Notes: generated by a model from the sequence alone, not told the origin. A DNA stretch of 64,000 nucleotides from Dicyema japonicum (GCA_011109175.1 RDEW01000015.1:452310-516309); one strand, 5' to 3'. Positions 22,740-35,430 are shown, counted from the first letter of the stretch. Numbers and translations: made by a program.

Positions 22740-23463
22740 TCATGAAAAAAGCTTCAAAAAAATTAACGACCCTTCCTTTGTCAAAAGCAGGCAGAGTCTA
22801 TTGGCGCAGAGTAGCTTCATTACTCCCACCTTCGGGACTTCCACCCTAACTAGTGTATTAAGTTTTTTTTCTTTACCTGGTTTTGAGGTTCCTTCCTCGG
22901 TACGTGCTTTCTGGAAAAAATTAGAACTTGCAAATGGCTTCTTAGGGGCATTTGCGGTTTCTGGGCCCGAATCCAACACCTTTCGCGGTTTTGTCGAAAC
23001 CGCAGACTTCTTCTTCCTCCCCAAAGTAATCCAGCCCACTGTCGTAGGGAAAACGAATTCTTTTTGCGATGGCAGAAGTGGAGCCTTAGTCTGAAGTTCA
23101 GTCCTCTTCCTCCCTACAGTAGTCAAGCCTATCGTTGTAGAGAGAGCGAATTCTTTTTGATCAGGCTGAGGTGGAGTCCAGGTCTGAAGTTCGACAGATC
23201 GGGGGCAGACACAACCTGTTCTACTGCTGGTTGTGGGGAATCCCCATGTTCACCCAGAAAACTAGGAGAACCGACCCGCTTGAGCTTTTCCAGGCCCCTA
23301 ATTCGACTAAATGCGCGTGTTCAAGCGGCTTAGTCCCTAAGATTTCTCCGACACAATCAATGGCAACACAACTAGTCCTCGTTTGCATCGAAGTTGTATT
23401 CCGAAAATCCCTTGCGTGCTGATTTTGCAGTTTTGAATTTCTTAGATCAGACATCCTGGACAT
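22740..23463 (-). CDS. hypothetical low-complexity protein, frames unresolved
   Basis: Two minus-strand open regions: from ATGs at 23463 and 23454 (MSRMSDLRNSKLQNQHARDF) down to about 23260, then 23126-22740 (rich in Lys, Ser, Thr, Pro; contains RKKKSAVSTKPRKVLDSG). The second contains a two-copy repeat (see 23005-23192). A disordered, basic protein is possible. I found no clean mini-intron set linking the frames, and the 5' end overlaps repeat R1, so it may not be a real gene. Confidence 0.3.
23005..23192. repeat. two-copy direct repeat of about 80 bases
   Basis: Two tandem units, about 23010-23095 and 23105-23190, share CTTCCTCCC, GCGAATTCTTTTTG-type and GTGGAG...GTCTGAAGTTC words. On the minus strand both units read QKEF(V/A)...TT(V/I)G, so the repeat is in frame in the possible coding sequence. 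Confidence 0.6.
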
Positions 23464-23478
23464 CGAACGATATCTGGA

Positions 23479-23638
23479 CGCTTTCCAGAGATACGAGAAG
23501 AAACCTTCCCCGTTGTGGAGATTAATCCACGACTCCAAAACTAACAACAGGAATAGTACTGGTATGGACACCGGGAGCACTTAATAGACGATAACTCTTG
23601 TCCTCTCTCTCGTGATTCCGGGGTTAATTAAATTAAAA
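23479..23638 (+). repeat. dispersed repeat R1, copy 2
   Basis: Matches R1 copies at 21.6 and 33.6 kb. The minus strand reads LPVSIPVLFLLLVLESWINL in a frame that runs on to the possible ATG at 23463. Confidence 0.75.
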
Positions 23639-24404
23639 AAAAGAGCCAAAATTCGAGGTATCCCTAAGGTTGCTATGAATTTATGTTTAGGGGAAAATAA
23701 CGAGGACAGTTTAGTGGCTAATCGGTAGAAATAATGAGTTGATGAATAACTTTATTAAACGAGACGTCTCTATACCCACGTGAAGGATACAACCCCACGT
23801 CCCTATTCTCTAATATGCATGAAGTAAATACTGGAGTTACATCCCAGTTACTCGTTGGTGTTGACGCCAAACATGGTTATAAAATACAACTGCGACAACC
23901 CTAGTTTTACAAGTCAAAAATAATAATAATGAATGAATGAAAAATTCCAAAGACCACAGTAACGCCAGCCAAACTACTCACGTGATCCTAGAGATTTCAC
24001 TTTGTCCCAATGACCCTCCCTCGAGCCCACAAATGCACATCAATTGTAGAGCCGGATGTTCATAGTTGAACAAGTTTATTAAAGATTCTGGTGGATGACT
24101 TCATATTGTACCACGAAACGTTAAAAATCAGTTATTCATTAAGTGAGATTAAAATACAATTTCACTTAAAATACTGAAAAATCAAATACATCTGCCATTT
24201 AATTGCGTACAATAACCAAAAACCCATATTATAGCATCAATTGAGTCGACTAATAAATTATTAGCGAAATCCTAAACCAAGGTCACTGATTGAATCAGAG
24301 ATCCGATCAACACAAATTCCTCAATTCTAATCAGACGTCCAACCACATGTAACTAATTGCTAAGAACATGTGTCATTTATTATAACAGGTGTTCGGCAGT
24401 CAAG
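23639..24404. other. upstream region of the lectin gene
   Basis: No gene recognised. This includes several hundred bases of upstream region where regulatory sites for the lectin gene would be expected. Confidence 0.4.
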
Positions 24405-24410
24405 TATAAA
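24405..24410 (+). promoter_or_regulatory. TATA box of the lectin gene
   Basis: TATAAA within GTATAAAGGC. Its first T is exactly 29 bases before the ATG at 24434. Confidence 0.7.
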
Positions 24411-24433
24411 GGCAGTGTCTTGCTGACCTTCTA

Positions 24434-27400
24434 ATGATATTTACAGCTTTATTCGCTTACATTTTATTCGTCACCGGTACGAAATACACGTGCAACAACG
24501 ACGCCTCTGTTTGTTATTCACTCCATGAACTCTTGGTTACGTTCGACCAAGCAAAATCAATTTGTCATCAGAGGAATGGGACCATCCTTTTGATAAAGAA
24601 CGAACAAGAAACCAAATTTTTGAAAGGTCTCTTGTTTTTATACTTCAGAGAGCTTCAAAGTGAACACAGTATTCTTCCTCGCAGTGATCAAGAAAGGATC
24701 CAGTAAGAATTTCCTGACGTTAAATAATGATAATTTGGTATGCTTTTCCAGTAAATGTTAGAAATACACAAAATGGAAAATATTTGAGCCAAAATTTTAT
24801 AGCCACACTCAGTGTGTGGAGTCTCAGTTACCTGATGGGTATTGGGGACTGTGGGCTGCAATCACAAAAGGAATTTTATTTGTGAATATAAAAGTATCTT
24901 ATATTACAATTTTAGACACAATTTGTGACGACAGGACATTCAAGTGCTACACGATAAAGCACGAAAGCGTAGATTTTGAAGAAGCCAAGAAAGGCTGTAT
25001 GAAGGAAAATGGGAGACTTTTGGAAATTACGAAAAACTATGAAAATTCGATCATCAAAGGTAATGGCTCACCATAATTGCAGATTACCTACAAAACACGA
25101 TATTTGGACGGAAGAATCTGTGGATGGGCCTTTACAAGGAGCTATACAGTCTTACGTGGAAGTATCTCAGTGGGAAGCAACTAGTTGGCTCAGTAACTTA
25201 CGATTAAGAACTTCTTCAGTTGGAATGAATTCAATTATAGACCGAGTCGAAAGTGTGGATTATTACTCAGTTCCCAGATTTGGGGGTATGACAACTGTTT
25301 AATGAGAAACGAGTACATTTGTGAAACCCCACGTATAATCTAAAAGTCACGGTTAGATAGAGAAAACTGCATAAACGACAAATGCTTCATTTTCAAACAT
25401 CAGAAAGTGACGTACTCCGAAGCATTGGTGTCTTGTCGGTCCTTCGGCGGGAAAATTCTGGAGCGAAATAAGCTCACCGAGGCCGTTAAAAGATTGGCAT
25501 CTCGTAAGGGTACAAGTAAATTTAGGCAACTTCAAATTCGCGGCAAACCCCACAATTTGGCTTAATTCCGAAAATGTGGGATAAAATTTAATTTTTAGAA
25601 TAAAATTTGTCTAACATTTTTGAATGACCGAGTTACTGAGACACCCTGTGATTCCATTGCTTCTTCAATTTGTCTAATTGAAGGTAGTTGGCACAATAAA
25701 TTCAGAATCTCCTCCATGCACTGATTCTGAATGTTACTCGTATGGAAACTCAGTGAAGAACTCATTCATGGCTAATTACTTATGCGATTATATGGGACAA
25801 ACTCTTGTAGAATTTTCGGACATGAATGACCCCAAGATAAAAGGTGGTATCCTCTAGCCAATGCCATAGAGCTTCGAAGAATACAGGGGATTAATCCAAA
25901 CGACTATATGTGGGTTAAAACTGGGGTACTTTGATTTAAACAAAAATTCAGGATGAGAAAAAATGCAAAGTATACCACAAGGGCCGTCTAATGGAGGAAA
26001 ATTGTCGCACCCCCCATAATTTCATCTGCAGGAATAAAAAAAGTAACAATATTTCACACATCAAGAAACCATTTCCTTAAAGAAATACTATTTTGCTTAT
26101 CGCTCTGGAATTCTCTTCTTTGTGTGGACTCTCTCCCAAGAACTTACCCCCGACCATACTTTGGAGATTAGCTACAAAATAGGAAATGAATCTGAAGTTC
26201 GTGAGGTTAGTCTACTTTAGAAAATCTACTATTTGTCGTGGAATACCAAGAAATTTGGAATGAAGCTTATTCACTTCAATACTGAGATAACCTACAAAAT
26301 TACAGTATTATTGGAGTTTGAGGAAGTCATTTCTTTCGAAGTTACAGAATTGATTCCGAGAAAAGGTCCCCTTAATTTTTATTGGAAGAATTGTTCCAGA
26401 TTGACGAAGAAATCACTTTGTTGGCAACCGGGAACATTGGAGTCAACATTAAAGACATAAAGAGGAGATACTCCATCAAACTAAAGAACTTGATGTCCCG
26501 CCAAGTATTATGTAAAATCCACCAGATTTTCATCACCAAACTTGATGGGATGAGCAGTACCCAATACCACACAATCAAGGCAGATACCGACAATTACAGA
26601 TACTCACTGCAGTTTGTTCGTTAATAGGAATTTTCAAAATTTATAAGACCAAAATACCGGTCAACCAGCATGAAAAATGTAGACTTTGGTGCTGATTTAT
26701 TAGGCGAAATCAAAAAACTGGTATTACGACCTAACGAAATTGCGCCCACGTGGCATTTCTCAGAAATGTATAACGCGGCTAGTGTATATTCCGTTTTAAT
26801 CAACAAAATTACAAAATACGTTTAAATTGTGATAATTTCAGAATATTAAGCAAAATGTTCGCTTAGTGGAGACCTCCTCCGGGATCGTGAATAATTCGCT
26901 TTCGGGGAAGGGCCTGTACTCAATTTTTCTTCTGCTGAAGACCACGGGTAAAGCGAATACGTATTATCAGTCAAAATCACTGGACTTTGAGTACATCGAG
27001 TCGAGTATGTCTAAACTTTTATTTCCAGTAAAAATCACTAACGTGAAGGTAATCAACCGAATACAATAAAAACTTGTTTTAGTTTTGAGGCGAAACAATC
27101 CAAATATGAGATCACGTTTGTTATGAGAGACACAGAAAAGGTTTTTTTTGAAATTGAGTCCAGAATACTGAGATTGTGAGAACTGCGAAGGCTGCAAGTC
27201 TTTTAATGTCAATAACGTGACAATCGGATCCAAGTATATAATCTTCGTGAAAGCCACAATGTCAAATGTTGAATATGTGAGTGAAAAAGTGGTACTGAAT
27301 TATCAAAAGCCAGGTGATTTGAGTTCACAATTTTAGTCGGAATCCCGGGGATGACTATTTTCGACGGTAAATTGGAAATCAACCTGACCAGTGTCGTGAA

Positions 27401-30400
27401 ATCGACAGGACAAATTCTGATAGTTAAAATTATGGATGGCAAAAATACCGTCGAAATAAACCGTAATTTTTAGTTCAAGGAAGTAAACGTCACCTCCTAT
27501 ATTGGGAAGACTTTCACCGTTGGGGGAATGGAGCCTGATAAAACATACGTCGTCAAATTCATCGTAGTGAAGGGAGTTACCGTAATTCAATCCACCAAAA
27601 TATTTAAAACTACCGTGGAATGTAGAAACTCACCTAATTTTCCCAGACTGTGATGAAATCGACATTGACGTGAGCACCAAAGGCTTCATAAACATCGACG
27701 TTGGGAAAACCGAGGGAGTAAAACTGTGGACTATTTACATAACAAGCACAGTCACCAAAGAAGTAGAGTTGGTTGTCAAGTTTTAGACGACTGAAATCAT
27801 CGTTTCTGACCCAACTTTGACAAAGTTTAAGTTCGATAAGTCCGGGATATTCTCAATCAAAATAAAAGTGACCTTGACTACCGGAGTAACATATATCATC
27901 ACGAAAAATACAATTGTGGTCCCCAAACGTATTCTTATTTTATAATTAAGCTGAAATTATATTCACTCCCCCGGTTATTGATGCTGGAACTAATTACCCG
28001 ACTATCCACGTGCCTAAATTTGAGTTGCCTCCGAATACGAGCATTCTTATTCGCTACACCGACATTCTGACAAATAAAGTACATGTGACTCAGATAGAGT
28101 AGACCACTCAATCTCTTGTTCCGACTAACAAGATTGGAAAAATTATAGAAATGCCTGAAATGACCCCCTCGAAGACATACATTGTATCGATACTCTCGAT
28201 TTGTTATGGAGTAACACGACATTGTTAACATCAAAGTTTGATTTAACCCCCAAAAGTAAGATGAGGTTATTATTTTCAAGAAATCGATAAATTCATCATG
28301 AATTTCAATTCCATCAAGTATTTTCCGCACACTCAAATGACGGAAATATTTTGGACTTCTTCCCATCCTTCAGCCATCGGAGTTTATCATTTGAGCGTCA
28401 CAGATACTAAGGTTTGGTTCACAACCCTTAAAATCCGCAGACCAACAAAAAAACAACCATCCTTGTGGATGCTAAAAAGGAAAATTTTGTCATAGACAAC
28501 TTACAACTCGGGGGACATATTTGTTGAAACTGATGTTCACTGACAAATACAAAAGAGTATACTCCTCGGAAGAGAAAACTGTTAGGATAATAAGAAACTC
28601 AAGTACACGTGAGTTGTTAAGTAAAATAGTTGACTTGAAGGAGATCATTTCATTTGAAGGCGGAATCGAAGTGATCTTGAATTCGCTGGTCCCCAACTCT
28701 GAATACATGGTTATGCTTTGGATATCCACCAAAAATGTATATTGCGGTTGAATATTCAGAAAATCCAACCGATCCATTTTGACATCAAAACATTCGTAGA
28801 GAATTCTAAAAACCTTAAAATCGAGAAATTACGGGGGAGCGAATATTACTTGAAAATCATTGCGAAGCAGGATAAAACCGTATCTTATATTTCTGACACC
28901 TTTTTCGTTAAAATTATCTCGAAAGGTTCATTTTCCGTCATTGCTTAAGATTTCCTGAGCTCTGTCAAAGTCTATGAGAACAAAATGATGGAATGCGACT
29001 TCGATCGGAGCTTTTCCGCGGGGACCATTTTCTCAGCCTACATTTTGGAGGAAAAAATTAAAGTCAAATATTTTAGAACTTATTTCAGGGTTTGATAGCA
29101 CAGAAAAAAATTGAGAAGGAAGAGAATAAATTCAAATTCGATTTGAACATCAAATCTTCATTGCCGATACAAATCGAGATTGTTTCAGGAAAAATAAAGG
29201 TACGGCCACGTCAAATATTCATCCACCGGACTGCCGAGAATTGTAGACTCTAAAAATATTTCAGGGATTCGACAAATCACAATAAACAGTGTTGGAATGG
29301 CTAGCTCGGATTATGATAGCAAAATCGAGGATGAGAGCTTCTCCGTCTTTGCAGAGGTTACAGACGAAAATGTAAGGAAGCAAGTAATTTTAGAACAAAT
29401 CTTTTATCGCTGAGAACTTCCAGGGAGACATACAGGAAATAAAGCCCAACCTCCGCTACAAAATTAGAATCGGGACCTCGGATAAGGAAATCACATATTA
29501 TAGCGAAACTCAGAACGTTTATTATCCGGCAATACCCGGTACGTTGGATATTACTATGGAATAGCTCTTTCCAAGGTTTCACTCTCGTTTGATGATTATC
29601 TGATATTCACGCCCATGTTTGGAGAAAAAAAGTCTGGGGAATTTTATGTGAGGATTTATTCCTCAGCAAAGGAGGTTCAAGACTCGTTTATTAAAGCTAA
29701 TAAATAAATTCTCCTACAACGGTGAACTGAAAGAAATTACGGAGGATCGAATGGACATGAAAGACGGGGTCTACTATATTGAGCTTTGCTTCCGAGAAGA
29801 TAACGTTCTGATTTGTGGGGACCGTGAGATTTTGTCTGTGAATAACAGTAAAATTGGAAAATAATACTTAGATCTTAAAATTCAATCGCTGAGAGTGTTG
29901 GAAGACAAAGTCGAAGGAACGTGGGTTTCCAATCCGAAAATGGAAAAATATCTCTGCTGGCGAAGATTAACAACGAAATTGTACCTTTCATTCTGACTTT
30001 CGTTTCATTTAGAAAAAGTTTGAAATAAGCGAAAACAAGTTTTCCGTTGACTACGATAAAACCTGTGATCTCAGACTGGTGGCCAAAGTTAATGGTATAC
30101 ATTACGCAAGCAGTGCCTTCAAAGTCATCCCGGATTCTTTCAGTAGTTCTGTAATGCTATCTTAGATGTGGAAATCGAAAGCCTTAAGTATAGCAACCAG
30201 AGAATATTCGTCCAACTGGACAAGGAAACCATACATGAAAATTGGAAGGTGTTCATCTCCCTGTATGATGGGAATGCGAAGGTAACCGTGTTTAGTCATT
30301 AAAGCTAATAAGCACCTTGTCTCCACCAATAAATAAACCGGAGGTCACATTCACGATCATTTTACCCGAGAAAGTATCGCTTGTAGTGAGCATCGTCGAT

Positions 30401-32703
30401 GGAATAGCAAAATACGATCAAATTCCGATTAAACTAAAGGCTAACATATCAGATGGTGGATATTTAATTTTACGCTAGAATTGGATATAATCAAACGATT
30501 GGTGATTTGCAACGACGGATACGTAAGTGTTTGGTTTACTGAGAAAAAATTGTCGATTTTCAAACAAATTAAGCTTTCGATTTTCGATTATAAAGACAAA
30601 AATAATGTTAACGTGATTTCGTGACTCATTGCAGGAAATCAGCACGCTTTTTGTGGGAAACTCTACCAAAAAGCATTTCACATTTGAGCACGTGCTTGAG
30701 AATGGATACTACGATCTGAAATTGTTTTTTATGAACAAAATCGTTGAATATGAAGGAAAGTCTTACACTTTTATCGTAAAATCGCTGAGTAACCGATTTT
30801 TGTGATAAAATAGATTTGACGACCCCCACGATTGAAGTGAAGAGCGACGGGACAATATTTATTATCTCGTCAATCTTGGAGAAGCACCACGTGGTATTTT
30901 CAAAGGTAGAAGACAAGGAGCAGTCGGTATTCTTAATCTGAATATTTGAAGGAGTTGAAACATGTCGAAATTAAGGACAACAACGGAAGAAGATATGTTA
31001 CCAAGTTAATGACGGGGGAGACATACAAAATGTGGACTGAGTTAATGATCAACCCCAAAACGTACCTTTCCTCAAAATACGAGCTCGTGTCAATTTACGA
31101 AAAAGATGAAATCAATAAATGTGCTACTCGCACTAATCCTTAGACTTTGGGATCAACGGAATAGTCATCGACCCATCGAAAAATGTGCAAGTCAAGTGGT
31201 ACCACGTTGAAGACTTCGCCGAGGAATATTACCTGAATGTTTATGACTTTGCCACCAAACAGGTAGTTTAAGCGATAATCCAAGTCGACTTTATTTAAAA
31301 TCGAGGGGGACAGTCCCCTACCTACGATTGCCGCCAAATACTTCAAGAATCTACAAAAATACAGTCTCTCAGTGTTCGTCAAGACTGGACATAACTTGTA
31401 TTACTATTCCATCGAGAAGGAGTTTACCTACAATTCGGAGAGTAAGTTGGGGTGATATTTTCAGTGGAGATCTCTTTCACCCTTGAAACGGATAAGAAAA
31501 AGGGCTCAATCATAGTCTCTTGGACAAAGATCACTCAGGTCTCCTCAATCAGCATTATAATCGAAAATAAGAACGAGCAGAAGGTACAGACTCATCTTTA
31601 TAGCATCAGAAAGTCCACAAGGTCACTAATGTGGGGTCAAGCAAATATTCCGTTAATGGACTCCCCCAGGGGGAACCATATACCATTCACATTGTAATCG
31701 TTGACAAGAATGGGGTCGAATATATCTCTGAGAGAAAGACGATCATGCTGAATGTGATTGGTTCTGCTTCATAGACACATTTAGTCACAAAAATCAGCGG
31801 ATTTAGAGTGGCAGCCGCGATGCGCGAATATGATGACATTCCAACGCTCATTTGGTCCTCACTGGGGAGAAATTGGAAGTATTTCATCGAAATAAAAGAA
31901 ATTGGAGGACCTTTTAAGGTTTATTGGGGGACTTAGTTTGTAGAAAGAATTTGAGGTCTTCGGAAATAAGTATGAATTCAACAATATGGTGAATGACAAA
32001 ACCTACGAGATTACACTCATTGCTAAACTCAGTTCCTTCATAATCAGAGCGAACCCGATCATCTACCTTTACCAGAAGCCAATTGGTTGTCTTAAATGCT
32101 GAGTATCCCCCACTAGATGTCGGAATAATCGAACCAAAGGTGTATACTAACAAAATTGTGATCGACTGGAAAACGACCGTTGATTATCAGTCGACTCAGC
32201 TAACCATAACAGATTTTTCGAACAACATTGTCTCCCTTAAATTGATATTTTAGATATTTGACAAGGAAGTGAAGAAATATCCGATAACTCTGAGCACTGA
32301 CCTGTTTGATGAGGGATTCTACATCTTAAGTATGAGCTACGTCTCATCAACTGGACTCCTGAAGCAGTTAGAACCCTTATTCCTCGATATAACAATAATA
32401 GGTTCTATTTCCGCTAAATTATAGAAAAATCCGCCAAGACTGATATCACGGAAACCAGTCGTAATATCGCAGCAGGAAACTCGGTTACCCTGAGATGCGA
32501 AGTCTCGGCTGGCGGTTTTTTTAAGTAGTAAGTTTGTAGATGTCTCGTGGTCTATGATGGAGAAGGAATTATCTGATAATGTTGAAATTAAATCGAATCT
32601 CCTTACAATAAAAAGAATGGGAGTTGATAATGAGGGGACATATATATGCACCAATAAACAAACAAATCAAAAACTAAAATTCCCGATTTCATTAATGAAC
32701 TAA
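24434..32703 (+). CDS. giant secreted protein: four C-type lectin domains, FN3-like repeats, C-terminal Ig domain
   Basis: A signal peptide (MIFTALFAYILFVTG) precedes four C-type lectin domains (about 24485-24900, 24920-25340, 25365-25690, 25705-26035), each with paired Cys and WxG/W motifs (for example CVESQLPDGYW; LWMGLYKEL; CLTFLNDRVTETPC; FICRN). An intron at 26043-26065 leads, in frame, into a long series of fibronectin-III-like modules to about 32400 (for example FTVGGMEPDKTYVVKFIVV and LNSLVPNSEYMVMLWIST). The end is an Ig domain (TLRCEVSAG, VSWSMMEKEL, DNEGTYICT) with Cys-Trp-Cys in place; stop at 32701. There is no membrane anchor, so it is probably secreted. Resolved introns are 22-26 bases (24627-24648, 24738-24761, 32515-32539 and many more), about two per module. 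By length I estimate some 2,000-2,300 residues and 15-20 modules. Two compensating one-base indels near 24845 and 24882 break the first lectin domain, and not every junction was resolved. I know no named protein with this layout. Adhesion to host or glycans is inference. Confidence 0.8.
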
Positions 32704-33330
32704 TTTAACAACTATTTATGTTGTTCTGCTAACAAATACTGTGGTTTTGGCGATTATTAGCAACATATTTTGTAAAACTTAGAAATACCTGAGAGAGGCT
32801 TTGTCCAACTCCCCCAATCGATTGGGATATAGCCTTCCCAAGCATCACGTCCATCTATATCTCCTCCACTGGAGTATGGAAGTAAGGGATCCTTGGGGGC
32901 CAAGCATTAGGAATCTCCTAAGTTAAGTGGACCCAATTACGCTTCTTAAGAATTGAAGCCACAGCTAAATGCGACACTAACGACGGTATTTAGCCACACA
33001 ACACTGCTGGTACCAGCATGTATTGGTCATTATCCTATACGTGCTGCTTCTGAATGATCGTCCTTTAAGTTTTTCAAGTGGAAATGTTGTGTTACATCGT
33101 CAGATTAACCACTTGTTATTTTTTTGTTAATTTTAAAGTTTTTGACCAAAAAGATTTGTGTTAGAAAACCCACTTGACCAGAGGGTGTCAAAACTTATTT
33201 CGCTTCAAAGGCCGCATTTATAATAATTTCTCATAAAGGAAATATTAGTTCTGATATATTATTTTTTAAATATATTTATTTATAACAAAAATAAGAAAAC
33301 AAAATTATTTAATCACGACACTTTTATTTG
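32704..33330. other. no gene recognised
   Basis: 3' flank of the lectin gene followed by AT-rich sequence. No RNA gene or known repeat recognised. Confidence 0.4.
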
Positions 33331-34010
33331 AGTGAGACCTACTTCCAAAAGATTTTTGATATTTCTGGCTCAGCTATTCTTGCAGTTCCGAATTTTGTAA
33401 AGCGAGTAAATTTTCACCAGTGAGTCTTGTTTTAGAATCTGATTGGATTTCATAGTTCCATTTGTAAGCTTTCATCTCCATTTGAAACATTAAAAGAGAA
33501 TGGTGCTGTGCATAAGGAAATTGTTGTTCATAAGACGAGAAGTCATTAAATCTTTCTTTAAATTCCTTTAACAACGTTTCTAGTTCATATTTGGAAAAAT
33601 TCATTACAGTATGGAAATTAATCCAGAACTCCAAATCTAACCGCAGGAAAAGGACTGGTATGGACACCGGGATCACTTATTTAGACAATGATTTTTATCC
33701 TCTTTCTCGTGATTTCGGAGTTAATAAATTACTGTATGTGCACCAACAGTACTCCTGAGCTCTTTGCACGTAGGAAAATGTTCAGCAACAGTGTTTCTGG
33801 TTAATGAAAATCTTTTTAAAAAAAAGTGGCCTTGTCTGGAAAAATAATTTTTGCTGTTTAGGGCATTTCCATATGATATCACCATCGCAATATGATTTTC
33901 CATTCATTGGAAGCATTCTGCTGATTTCATAGCTTTCAGTAACTGATGCAGTACTTCGATTATTATTTTTTGAAACGAGTCTGTAACGCAGTTAAATTTT
34001 TTCCAATTTA
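33331..34010 (-). pseudogene. ZBED/hAT-like transposase remnant
   Basis: The minus strand at 33721-33903 reads IAMVISYGNALNSKNYF ... FSLTRNTVAEHF, resembling the N-terminal part of ZBED5/GTF2IRD2-like transposases. 33374-33600 reads LLKEFKERFNDFSSYE, resembling their middle block with FxxRFxDF. R1 copy 3 lies between the two. No catalytic motif survives. The family call is from motif memory. Confidence 0.45.
33606..33732 (+). repeat. dispersed repeat R1, copy 3
   Basis: Matches R1 at 21.6 and 23.5 kb. The minus strand reads IPVSIPVLFLRLDLEFWIN and runs on into the transposase-like frame. Confidence 0.75.
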
Positions 34011-34775
34011 TTTAGCTTTGAAACACGCATTCGACCTTCTTGGTTAATAAGCAACTTAATACTTTCGAAATAATTGTATGATCGATGATTAGACTGGTAA
34101 TGCCTTGTTAGGTTGTATTATTTCGGTATAGCAATAAATTGGTTTACTTATCAATGTAATTTTTCCAGACCAATTGTTGTACAAAAATAGACAAGTTCCC
34201 ATTTATCTTGAAACACTCTACGCTCATTGTTCAAAAACCGTTTCATAGTTCCTGAAGAAGAACGTGACAAACATCACGTTATTATTAATGACAAACAAGA
34301 TTTACAAATACTATTTTAAAATATTAATTAAATGTAAAAATAACAAAATTATTTTTTTGTGTTTTATAGCCATTAAATCTGGCCGCACTTATGCTTGTCA
34401 AGGTCCGCATGTTTGACACCCCTACACTTGACAGAGAAGATGCCAAGAGGCATGATAGCGTGTCATTAAGACAAGGTAGGTGCCTTGCTTGGGACTCAAG
34501 GTGAACAGATACTTTCTTAAGCGCCGATCTGCTCGATTAATCACTGTGCGTAGGATCTTCAGCGAGTACTGCTTAAGATAATAAAAAGAGAAAATACAGT
34601 AGGATTGTGGCTCGGTCGCCTCCCAGCAATCGCTGTTGAAACGTCTAACGTGGTTGGAATCAGCACGGCAAAGTTTATCAGGGTGATGGATCGGTTGCTG
34701 GACTGGGGAAGGAGGGTAAACTCGCGTTGCGTGTTCAGTGCTTGCAGGTCATAATAGAGATCTTATTCTTATACT
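34011..34775. other. no gene recognised
   Basis: Nothing recognised. 34440-34760 is less AT-rich than its surroundings and could be an unrecognised repeat. Confidence 0.35.
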
Positions 34776-34886
34776 AAAATTAACTGTATTACCCAATTTA
34801 TAAGAAAAAAAAGACAAAATAAAAAAATGAGTCAAAAATTAACTGTATACCCAATTTATATAAAAAAACAAAATAAAAAAATGAGT
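34776..34886. repeat. two-copy AT-rich tandem repeat
   Basis: About 54-base unit, twice: each unit has AAAATTAACTGTAT, CCCAATTTATA, a run of A, then CAAAATAAAAAAATGAGT. Confidence 0.8.
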
Positions 34887-34983
34887 TTTCGATGATAGTC
34901 TTTATACTTAGTATGATTTTGAAGGTTGCACATTATTTGATTTATGTAAAAAAGCTATCAAAAAATAAACGATTTTTGAAAAA

Positions 34984-35065
34984 TAGCAACAGTGGGATTC
35001 GAACCCACGAGGACATAGTCCAACGCATCTTGAGTGCGCCGCCTTAACCACTCGGCCATGTTGCC
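34984..35065 (-). tRNA. tRNA-Leu(CAA)
   Basis: 82 bases on the minus strand fold as a type II tRNA. The acceptor pairs GGCAACA with TGTTGC plus a G-T pair; the A box is TGGCCGAGTGG and the B box GGTTCGAATCC. The anticodon stem is GCGCA/TGCGT around loop CTCAAGA, giving anticodon CAA (codon UUG). The long variable arm GGAC-TAT-GTCC is typical of leucine tRNAs, and the discriminator is A. There is no intron, unlike many animal tRNA-Leu(CAA) genes. A T-run follows at the 3' end as the Pol III stop. Confidence 0.95.
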
Positions 35066-35164
35066 TTTTAAATTGATAAGGTATGGTGATCAATCAGAGC
35101 ATGTTAATTTTTAAATAAATAAATTCGTTAAACTAACTAAACACATCTTTCAATTAAGTTTGGC

Positions 35165-35430
35165 TGTTGTTGCTCTCAAAATCGAGAACGCTTCTACTCA
35201 TCTACGATGCCAAAAGGGTTTGACGAGTGACGCCGTCATCAGTGAATACTCACTTCGGAACTAGATTGTCTAGTAAGGACCCACACAAAAGAAAAAAGAA
35301 AAGAAGTGAAGACCATTTCTTTGTTCTACGATTAGTTAAAATTAACTGTTCTCTACTTAAATAAAGTGTTTGTCCTGCCTATGCGGAGCTATAAATATTA
35401 TGGCTCTCGTGAAAAGGCTTTATTATTTTC
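35165..35430 (+). mobile_element. SINE-like repeat R3, copy 1, with family A tail
   Basis: Matches 46195-46445 along its length (CTACGATGCC; GTCATC(A/G)GTGAATACT; AGAAGTGAAGA). It ends in GGAGCTATAAATATTATGGCTCTCG (35384-35420), which is the family A LINE 3' terminus seen on the minus strand at 42000-42060, then TTATTATT. A body unrelated to the LINE joined to a LINE 3' tail is the usual structure of a SINE mobilised by that LINE. Confidence 0.7.

Noticed and set aside
24890-24915. Reading straight through 24891-24915 in the lectin gene as coding
   Set aside because: It keeps a frame open but loses the closing cysteine of the first lectin domain. A 22-base intron with two compensating one-base errors restores both that cysteine and the canonical W-D-C end.
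27935-28366. A 143-codon minus-strand open frame
   Set aside because: It lies opposite coding exons of the lectin gene and shows no motif; it is a shadow.
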